Positions 25,056 through 31,730 of a stretch of 31,730 bases of DNA are shown here, piece after piece. The translations under genes were made by a program, and so were the position numbers. The notes under the pieces were generated by a model. That model ran no database searches and had not been told where the DNA came from. It saw only the letters and a list, made by a program, of their open reading frames with translations. Numbering within the stretch: the stretch's first letter is position 1; each line of letters begins with the position of its first letter. The stretch is from SLQH01 sp964612995 (GTDB lineage Bacteria; Planctomycetota; UBA11346), in the NCBI GenBank assembly GCA_964612995.1, contig CAZTGE010000037.1, positions 1 through 31,730 of the forward strand, given 5' to 3'.

Positions 25056-28000
25056 ATGCTGCGCCGGATCCTGCTCCTGCTCATGCCTGCGCTGCTCTGC
25101 GCGGCCGCCGAAGCGCAACCAGTCCTGATACCGCACGCCGAGTTGCTCGCGCGTCTGGATGCGGACAAGGAATGGCTGCTGGTCCCGTGGGAGGACTACC
25201 GCGCCATCATCGCGGCGGCGCGCTCCGGCGGCGAGCGTGCCGCCGCGCGGGTCGAGCCGGGCACGGCCTGGATTACCGAGGGCAGCGTACGCAGCCTGTT
25301 GCGCGACGGGCGGCTGGAATCGCAGGCCACGCTCACGGTCATCGCCCGGGGGACGGGTCCGGCGCGCGTGCCGCTGTTCGCGCGCGCGCCGGCGCGGCTG
25401 GGTGCGGTGCGTCTCGACGGGCGCCTCGCCGCCTGTGCACCGGCTGCGCAGCAGGGCAAACGCGCCAAGTCTGCCTCCGGTCTCGACCTGCTGGTTCCCG
25501 GCCCCGGCCGCTACACCCTGACGTGTTCCTGGCAGAGCGCGCCCTTGGCAGCGGTCGAGCCGGCGGTGTGGCGTGGCAGCCTGGTCCTGCCTCAGGCCGC
25601 GGGCCTCGATGCCCGATTGCGCGCGTCGGAACCGGGCGAGTTCACCGGCGAGCAGCTGCTGGCCATCGAGCCGGGCGCGCCGAGCCCTGGTTACCGCGTG
25701 CTGCGCGCGACCGGCGAGGTCGCGCTGAGCTGGTATCCCGGTCGGCGCAGCGGCGTGCAGCGCGCGGTCTGCGGCGCGCGTCAGCAACTGGAGGTCAGCA
25801 CCGGCGAGCTGGGCCAGCTGGAGTTCGCGTTGGGCATCGACTTCGATCTGCGCCATGGCGATTTCCCGGCCGACGCGACCGTCGCCCTGCCGGAGGGCTG
25901 GGTCGTCGACAGCCTGCCGCCGGGGCTGGTTCCATTGCGCGCCCAGAACACCTTCGTCTTGAGTGGCGCGTCGGAGCGCATCGAACTCCGCGGGGTGCTG
26001 GCTCCAGGTGCGTCGGTCGATCTGGCCCGGTTGCGCGGCTTCGCCTGGCAGGGGGGGCGGATCCACCTGCGCGCCAGCGACGGCTGGCACTGGCGGGTGC
26101 CGGCGAGCTGGTGGGTGGTCGGTAGCGACAAGTACGTCGTCGGTGCCGCCGGGAATGCGCTGCATCCACAGCGGGTCGGTGCAGGCGCCGCACCGCGAGT
26201 GCGCGTCGCCACCGGGCTGGCCATCGGCCATGATCGCCAGCAGCTCGATCAGATCATCGAGCTCACCACCGAGCGTCCGCTCTTCGCATTGCCGCTGCGT
26301 CTGGGTCCGCATTGGCGTCTGGCCGAAGCGCGGGTGGTGGGCAGCGCCCAGGGAGTACTGAGCATCGAGCGGCCGTCCGAGGATACGGCTGTGCTGCGCT
26401 TCCCCGCTGGTCTCGGCGGCGCGGGGAGTGCCTGCGAGCTGGCCTTGCGCTACGAGCCGGGCTCGTCTGAGCAGGCTCCGCCGCTCGACGCCTTCACGCC
26501 GCCGCAGCCGACGGACGCGGTGATCGTCGGTCACGACCTGAGCGTGGCCGCGGATGCCGGGTTGCGCGTCGACGTGCGAGCGAGCGAGCCCTGGCATGCC
26601 CTGCCGCTGGGTGCCGGGCCGAGCGGTTCCGGCTTGCGGGTGCGGCTGCACTGCCCCGGCGAGCCACCGGCGCTCGCGCTGGCCGTGGGGCGGCGACAGG
26701 TGCGCTGCCAGGTCGACGCGGTGACCTGGTTCCAGCCCGCGCCGGCTGCCGAGCTCGCGCGCTCTGGCTGGTTGCGCTGTGATCTGCGGGTGGCGGTGCG
26801 CGGCGGGCGGGTGCGCAGGCTGGAGGCCGACCTGCCTTTCGCCGCGGTCGACCTGGTGCGTTACGATGGCGCGCGTTTCCAGCTCGTGCGCAGCGATGGC
26901 AGGTGGGAGGTGCACTTCCCGCGGCCATGGAGCGGGGTGGCGACCTTCCGGCTCGAAGGCCCGCCGGCCCCGGAGCACGCCAGCACCCTGCCGGCTCTGG
27001 CCTGCAGCTGCCCCGACGGCGAGACCAGTCTGCGACAGTGGCTGGTGCTCCAGGTCGACGACACCTACGAACTCGACTGCGAACCAAACCCTGCGTTGGT
27101 AGCGGTGGACCGCGATGAACTGCCCGGCTGGAGCGCTCGTCTTCCGGGTATGCCGGTCAACCGTGCCTGGCGGGTACCACGCGGAGTCGAACCGGGCAGC
27201 CTGGAGCTGCGTTCGCCGCAGCTGGCCCGCCGCCCGGATGGATTCATCGATGCGGTACGGGTGCGGAGTCAACTCGATCGCGACGGCAGTCTCAACCTGC
27301 TCACCTGCACCCTCAGTGCCCCGGGCCTGCAGTCGCTCGAACTCGGATTGCCCGCTGGCACCGAGCTGATCGAAGCGCGGATCGATGGACACATCGCCCC
27401 GGCGCGGCGCACCGACGGCGACCTGCGCCTGTCGCTGACCGGGCGCACCCAATGTCAGCTGGAACTGCGTTATCGCGTCGCACGTGAGGATGGCGGGGCC
27501 GATTGGCACCTGCGCCAGCCGCTGCCACGGCTTGGCGGCCTGCCGGTGATCCGCACCGCCTGGTGGGTGGGGGTGCCCGACGACTGGCTCGTCGACCCCG
27601 TTGCAGCCGCGGTCGCGGTGCCGATGACGGTGGTCGCAGGCCGAGCGCCGCAGATCGACTGGATCGGCGGCTGGCAGCGTGGCGTGCCGGCAGTGGAGCG
27701 GCTCCAGCTGCCGCCGTTGGCGGTGGAGGGGGCGCAGGATCCGCGCCGTCTCGAGGCCCGCAGCGATGATGCGGCCGCGACGGCCGAGCCGTCGCAACGC
27801 GGTCTGGCGTTGCAGGGCACCTTGCTGGCGGGCGAGCGGATCGGGCCCGGCCGGCTGGAGCTGCAGCTGGTCCAGGCCGGACGCGCTCGCCTGGCGAGCC
27901 GGCTGGGGATCGGCGCGGCCCTGCTGCTGGCCTGCGCCGCGGTCTTCACCTTGCGTCTGCATGGGCAGGCGCTGCTGGTGGTCGCGGCGTTCTGTGGCGC

Positions 28001-31000
28001 CTGGGCGCTGCACGGTGGGGCCTGGCATGCCCTCGCCGCGGCCAGCCGGATGTTCCCGCTGGCCGTCCTGGTGATCCTGTCGTTGCGCTGGGTCCTGCGA
28101 CGGGTCGCGGCCGCGGCGCCTGCGGTGCTGCTCGCGGCGCTGGTGCTGCCCGGCGCCGCGACCGGTGCCGAGCGGGTGCTCGGTTCCTACACCGGCGTCG
28201 ATACCGCAGGCCGCCCGCAGGGGGTCCGCGTCGCCCTGACCCGGCAGGAGCTGGCGCGGCTCGAGGCCCTGGCTGCGCGTACCGCCAGCGGTCCCGAGGC
28301 GCCGGTCCCTCTGGCGGTGGGCGGGGCGCAGATCGAGCTGACCCTGGTCGGTGAGACCCTGACCGGGACGCTACGCGCGCCGGTGGCGGTCTTCGCCGGG
28401 CAGTGGCAGGCCCTGGAGCTCGAACTCGGGCCGAGCCGTCTGGGTCGGGTGGTCTACCGCGACGCCACGCAGGGCGTGCGTGAGTTGGGGGTGACCGCGA
28501 CCGGGTCCGGCTGCCGGCTCGATCTGCCCCCGCGCAGCCAGGGCCTGCTGCAGTTCGACCTCGCACTCCAGCCGGGCGGAACCCTGCCGTTGCCCGGCGG
28601 CCGCGGCGGCGAGCTGGTCGTCCGACTGCCGGCGGGCCGGGAGCTGCGCGTGGCCGGGCAACGTGCTCAGCACGATGATGGCGGGGTCTGGCGTGCGGTG
28701 CTGCCGCTGGGCGCGAACGCCGTCGAGCTCAGCCTCGGCGAGGCACCGGCGAGCATACCCGAACAGGGCCGGGGCGAGCTGCACATCGACCAGGATGTGC
28801 GCGTGACGCTGGAGCCCGACCGCCTCGAATGGCGTGCGGGTCTCACCTTGCAGACGCGCAGCAGCGGTTCAGGCAGCCTCGCCTTCGCCCTGCCGGACGG
28901 CCTGCTGCTCGGTGAGGTCCGCGGCAGCGGTGTGGCGAGCTGGCAACAGCAGGACGGACAGCTGCGCCTGCAGCTGAGCGCGCAGACCGCCGAGCTCGAG
29001 CTGGCGCTCTCCGGCGTGCTGCCCTTGACCGGGGGATCGGTCGAGGTGCTGCTCGCAGCGCGGCCGGAGCCGCGCCGCAATACCGTCCGCCTCGCTTTCG
29101 TGCAGAGCCCGTGGGGCCGGCTGCGTCTGCTCGACGCCGATCTGCGCCGCATCGATCCCCGCCCCGGCGAGGCACTGGCTTATCGCCTCGCCGATCCGAC
29201 GACGCTGCCGCGGGTGGCCTGGCAGCTGGCACGCAGCGATCTGGCTTGTCGCCAGTACGGTGCTCTGCTTCCCACGCACGATCATCTGCGCGCACATCTG
29301 CAGGTCGGCCTGCGCGGCACCGGAGCGTGCGACCGGCTGCATCTGGCCCTGCCGGAGCCCTGGGAGCCGGCAGCGGGGCAGGCGGGAGTGGTGCTGGTGC
29401 CAGCCGATTCCCAGCAGCCGCGGCATCTGCAGATCAGCGATCCGGACCGCGTGTTGCAGGAGGGGGTGACGCTTGCGTTCGTGCTCCAGGCGCGGCGCAC
29501 CGCGCTGCCGGAACAGGGGGCGTTCGCGGCTCCGGACTGCCGGCCGCTACCGGGCGGACCGGAACTCGAAGCCCAGGAGTGGCTGCTGGCAGACGCAGCG
29601 AGCGTACGACTCGATCCGGCCAGTCCCGATGCGCGCCATGCCGGCTCGTACCGCCTGCTCCAGCGCCGGTTCGCCGGTGTCGGACTGCCGGCAGGCGTGC
29701 AGTGGCGTCAGGCCGCCCGGCGTCGCGGCGTGGATCCTTTGGCGCTGCGGCGGGTCGCGATCGACGCCGAGGTCGCCCTCGCGCTCAGCCACTACCTGGT
29801 GATGGTCGAGGGGCGGGTGCGCTGGTCCTCGCGCCTGCTGGTGCAGCCGCGGCGCGGACTGATCGACGGCGTCGTCTTGCGCTTGCCTGCGCAGGTCCGC
29901 CTGCTCGGACTCGCGGCCGACAATCTCGGCGGCTACGAGCGCGAGGGCGATCTGCTCCGGGTACGCTTCGCGGCACCGTCGAGCGAGCCGTTGCAGCTTT
30001 CGCTCGAGCTCAGCCACGAGGTCGCGGGGACGCTCGCGCTCACGCCCTACACCGTCGAGGTGCCCGCGGCGAGCGTGCGCGCGGTGCAGCACACCCTGGC
30101 GGTGGTCCCCGACGAGGTCGGGTTGACGCATCTAGACGTGCGAGGACTCGATCCCTGTCCCGCCGACCGCGCGTTCATCGCCGCACTGCCGGCGCAGGTC
30201 GACCACCGTCTGCTTGAACACCGTTGGCGCGGGCGGGGCGACTGGACCCTGCAGCTGAAGCACGAGGAGGTCCGTGCGCTCGGTGGCGCCGATGATCTGG
30301 TGACCCTGGTCGATGGCACGGTGGTGCTCGCGGCCGATGGGTCTCAACGCGGGCGGGCGGTCTGGCATGTCGTCAATCGCAGCCGTCAGCAGTTGGTGCT
30401 CACCGGAGCCGACGACCTGGAGATCTGGCAGGCGCGGGTCGACGGGCGTTCGGCCCGCTTCCGTCACGAGGCCGATGGCGCGCTGGCCCTGCCGGTGCCG
30501 ACGCTGCGCCCGGGGCAGGCCTCGATCGCGGTCGAACTGACCTGGGCCCGGTCGGGTACGGGCGAACGCGTGCCGATCGAACTGCCGCGTTTCGTGGGAC
30601 TGCGGGTGATGAACGGCCTGATGCAGGTGATCCCACCACCGGAGCACAATGTGGAACGGGTGGCCGGAACCATGCGCCGGGTACCGCGGGGAGAGGCGAT
30701 GGAGCATCGTTCGCAGCGGGTGATCCGCGAACTCGAACGCCTGCGCAAGCAGGGCGAGGATCTCTCGGCGGTCGGACTCCAGCGCCTGAATACCAACCTC
30801 GCTCGTCTGGAACAGGAGCTGGCCGACTACACCGGCCAGATGCAGGGTCTGAGCGAAGCAGCCGACGCCGCGCGCGATACCGGCGCCAAAGGGAAGACGG
30901 CGGCCAAGGGCGAGCAGATCCGTGACAATGTCAGTAATATCCAGACGGCACAGATGGCCCAACAGCGGATCCAGCAGATCCAGCACGCCCGTCGCGATCG

Positions 31001-31394
31001 CGATCGCGCCTTGGCCCGCCACGTGCTCCAGCGTGACTGGCGCGCGCACGGCGATGCCCCGGCCGCACCGGTGCCGGTTCCGGAGTGGATCGAGGCCGGC
31101 GCCTGGAGCCACGCCGAACAGCTCGGTGTCGGCCAGCCGCCGCCTGGCTCCGGCGTCGTCGCAGCGCTGCATCTGCACGGTATCGACCTGCTCGGCGATC
31201 CGCGCGGTGAGCCGCTGGTGTTCCAGGCCCAGAGCGGCGAATTGCAGGTCACGCTGCAGCTGCAACGCGAGGCCGGCGGCCACTGGCGCTACCTGCTCGC
31301 GGGCCTGGCGCTGGTGCTCGTCGCCATCGCCGGCTGGTGGGGCCGACGGCCCCGCGGATGGGCCAGCGATCCGGAACGGCTGTTCCGGGAATAG
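25056..31394 (+). CDS. Giant exported protein of two fused modules, function unknown
   Basis: A 2112-residue protein. It has a signal peptide (1-20), then IPHAEL (25-30) and LVPWEDY (42-48), the same doublet as the upstream protein, and a beta-rich region to about 940. Hydrophobic helices at about 948-1025 end in a signal-like stretch (AVLLAALVLPGAATGA). A second beta-rich module then opens with GVRVALTRQELARL. A long coiled coil lies at about 1887-1990 (ERLRKQGEDLS, LARLEQELADY, MAQQRIQQIQ), and a final TM at about 2078-2097 before a basic cytoplasmic tail. The start has AGGAG 7 bases upstream and lies one base after the previous stop codon. The architecture suggests fusion of two ancestral copies of the 1126-residue type. 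No enzyme motif is seen. A periplasm-spanning or surface scaffold is inference. Confidence 0.8.
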   Translation: MLRRILLLLMPALLCAAAEAQPVLIPHAELLARLDADKEWLLVPWEDYRAIIAAARSGGERAAARVEPGTAWITEGSVRSLLRDGRLESQATLTVIARGTGPARVPLFARAPARLGAVRLDGRLAACAPAAQQGKRAKSASGLDLLVPGPGRYTLTCSWQSAPLAAVEPAVWRGSLVLPQAAGLDARLRASEPGEFTGEQLLAIEPGAPSPGYRVLRATGEVALSWYPGRRSGVQRAVCGARQQLEVSTGELGQLEFALGIDFDLRHGDFPADATVALPEGWVVDSLPPGLVPLRAQNTFVLSGASERIELRGVLAPGASVDLARLRGFAWQGGRIHLRASDGWHWRVPASWWVVGSDKYVVGAAGNALHPQRVGAGAAPRVRVATGLAIGHDRQQLDQIIELTTERPLFALPLRLGPHWRLAEARVVGSAQGVLSIERPSEDTAVLRFPAGLGGAGSACELALRYEPGSSEQAPPLDAFTPPQPTDAVIVGHDLSVAADAGLRVDVRASEPWHALPLGAGPSGSGLRVRLHCPGEPPALALAVGRRQVRCQVDAVTWFQPAPAAELARSGWLRCDLRVAVRGGRVRRLEADLPFAAVDLVRYDGARFQLVRSDGRWEVHFPRPWSGVATFRLEGPPAPEHASTLPALACSCPDGETSLRQWLVLQVDDTYELDCEPNPALVAVDRDELPGWSARLPGMPVNRAWRVPRGVEPGSLELRSPQLARRPDGFIDAVRVRSQLDRDGSLNLLTCTLSAPGLQSLELGLPAGTELIEARIDGHIAPARRTDGDLRLSLTGRTQCQLELRYRVAREDGGADWHLRQPLPRLGGLPVIRTAWWVGVPDDWLVDPVAAAVAVPMTVVAGRAPQIDWIGGWQRGVPAVERLQLPPLAVEGAQDPRRLEARSDDAAATAEPSQRGLALQGTLLAGERIGPGRLELQLVQAGRARLASRLGIGAALLLACAAVFTLRLHGQALLVVAAFCGAWALHGGAWHALAAASRMFPLAVLVILSLRWVLRRVAAAAPAVLLAALVLPGAATGAERVLGSYTGVDTAGRPQGVRVALTRQELARLEALAARTASGPEAPVPLAVGGAQIELTLVGETLTGTLRAPVAVFAGQWQALELELGPSRLGRVVYRDATQGVRELGVTATGSGCRLDLPPRSQGLLQFDLALQPGGTLPLPGGRGGELVVRLPAGRELRVAGQRAQHDDGGVWRAVLPLGANAVELSLGEAPASIPEQGRGELHIDQDVRVTLEPDRLEWRAGLTLQTRSSGSGSLAFALPDGLLLGEVRGSGVASWQQQDGQLRLQLSAQTAELELALSGVLPLTGGSVEVLLAARPEPRRNTVRLAFVQSPWGRLRLLDADLRRIDPRPGEALAYRLADPTTLPRVAWQLARSDLACRQYGALLPTHDHLRAHLQVGLRGTGACDRLHLALPEPWEPAAGQAGVVLVPADSQQPRHLQISDPDRVLQEGVTLAFVLQARRTALPEQGAFAAPDCRPLPGGPELEAQEWLLADAASVRLDPASPDARHAGSYRLLQRRFAGVGLPAGVQWRQAARRRGVDPLALRRVAIDAEVALALSHYLVMVEGRVRWSSRLLVQPRRGLIDGVVLRLPAQVRLLGLAADNLGGYEREGDLLRVRFAAPSSEPLQLSLELSHEVAGTLALTPYTVEVPAASVRAVQHTLAVVPDEVGLTHLDVRGLDPCPADRAFIAALPAQVDHRLLEHRWRGRGDWTLQLKHEEVRALGGADDLVTLVDGTVVLAADGSQRGRAVWHVVNRSRQQLVLTGADDLEIWQARVDGRSARFRHEADGALALPVPTLRPGQASIAVELTWARSGTGERVPIELPRFVGLRVMNGLMQVIPPPEHNVERVAGTMRRVPRGEAMEHRSQRVIRELERLRKQGEDLSAVGLQRLNTNLARLEQELADYTGQMQGLSEAADAARDTGAKGKTAAKGEQIRDNVSNIQTAQMAQQRIQQIQHARRDRDRALARHVLQRDWRAHGDAPAAPVPVPEWIEAGAWSHAEQLGVGQPPPGSGVVAALHLHGIDLLGDPRGEPLVFQAQSGELQVTLQLQREAGGHWRYLLAGLALVLVAIAGWWGRRPRGWASDPERLFRE

Positions 31395-31488
31395 GGCGCG
31401 GCGGTGACTGTGGCTGGTTGCGCACCGTCCGCTGGCCGTCATCGCTCGCAGCGCCTTGCCGGTCCGCCGGGCAGCGGGTATGCTGGCT
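31395..31488. other. Gene-free stretch after the giant gene
   Basis: Contains no coding frame I trust and no clear terminator of its own. The first strong hairpin downstream is the family 1 solo palindrome at 31489, which may end the operon's transcript. Confidence 0.4.
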
Positions 31489-31525
31489 GGTAACCACTCA
31501 GGCCCATCGGGCATGAGTGGTTACC
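31489..31525 (+). repeat. Family 1 hairpin 1, solo copy C
   Basis: A 37-bp near-perfect palindrome with arms GGTAACCACTCA and TGAGTGGTTACC around GGCCCATCGGGCA. It matches hairpin 1 of copies A and B, but none of the following 190 bases of the composite element are present. Confidence 0.85.
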
Positions 31526-31532
31526 AGTTATA

Positions 31533-31635
31533 GCGCAGGCTCCGCCCGCAGCCCAAGGGCTCATCATAGCGGTCGCAGCCTGCGCCGCTCTTTGTTCGCG
31601 GGGGCTCGCTCTGCGCTGCGCGCAGTCGCCCCCGC
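31533..31635. repeat. Two further long inverted repeats
   Basis: GCGCAGGCT (31533-31541) pairs with AGCCTGCGC (31577-31585), and GCGGGGGC (31598-31605) pairs with GCCCCCGC (31628-31635), the latter with CTGCGC/GCGCAG inside. They lie between solo copies C and D and encode nothing visible. They may belong to another dispersed structured element. Confidence 0.6.
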
Positions 31636-31656
31636 TACGCCCCCATTCCATTGCTC

Positions 31657-31719
31657 GGAAAAAGTGCGCGTAACCACTCAGGCCCAACGGGCATGAGTGG
31701 TTACCTCGCCCTTTTTCGG
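31657..31719. repeat. Family 1 solo copy D nested in an A/T-tract palindrome
   Basis: Hairpin 1 (31671-31705, GTAACCACTCA...) is enclosed by GGAAAAAGTGCGC on the left and CGCCCTTTTTCGG on the right, which are imperfect complements. The whole is a long hairpin with an A5 run before and a T5 run after, suited to a bidirectional terminator. The outer left arm is nearly the same as the arm of the palindrome at 1-42. Confidence 0.75.
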
Positions 31720-31730
31720 GGCCCCATCGT

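Noticed and set aside
24594..28028. A 1144-codon minus-strand open frame
   Set aside because: Antisense shadow of the giant-protein genes; Arg/Gln/Pro-rich with no recognisable domain and no ribosome site.

Overview
The window is high-GC (about two thirds or more by eye), densely coded DNA from a bacterium. DUF1328, HdeD-like, NtrC-type and HypCDEAB proteins next to a chemotaxis operon suggest a proteobacterium. A purple sulfur gammaproteobacterium (Chromatiaceae-like) would fit, but this is inference and nothing here fixes the genus. I see no rRNA, tRNA, CRISPR array, intact transposase or phage gene.

Layout. (1) 1-1366: a 42-bp perfect palindrome, a DUF1328 small membrane protein (minus strand), a composite hairpin repeat (family 1, copy A) and an HdeD/DUF308-type membrane protein. 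(2) 1385-2908: a possible sigma-54 promoter and an NtrC-family response regulator. Convergent with it, at 2917-7341 on the minus strand, is hypC-hypD-hypE-hypA-hypB, the maturation set for the metal centre of [NiFe] hydrogenase, followed by an ArsR/methyltransferase fusion. No hydrogenase structural gene and no hypF is in view. (3) 7453-7921: a frameshifted remnant of a periplasmic solute-binding protein. (4) 8139-17684, minus strand: a chemotaxis operon in transcription order receiver protein, cheW, transducer, cheR, cheA (two Hpt domains), cheC, cheD, STAS protein, cheY. It is interrupted by three copies of a second structured repeat (family 2). (5) 17685-18248: a gene-free control region with a cluster of GTTGCC/GGCAAC inverted repeats and family 1 copy B. 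(6) 18249-31394, plus strand: a compact 13-kb operon of an ECF sigma factor, an anti-sigma-like/STN-like/von Willebrand A membrane protein, and two very large exported proteins of 1126 and 2112 residues with no function I can assign. (7) 31395-31730: no gene; solo family 1 hairpins and other long inverted repeats.

How the parts work together. The hyp genes build the NiFe(CN)2CO site. The che genes form one signalling array with a methylation/deamidation adaptation branch (CheR, CheD) and a CheC-type phosphatase; no CheB is seen. The sigma operon looks like a self-contained, regulated envelope system: sigma and anti-sigma at the front, then a VWA protein and two giant periplasmic, beta-rich, membrane-anchored proteins. 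The giants share a doublet motif just after their signal peptides, and the larger looks like two such modules fused. This operon and the two repeat families, one of which shows compensatory base-pair changes between copies, are the most interesting parts of the window.
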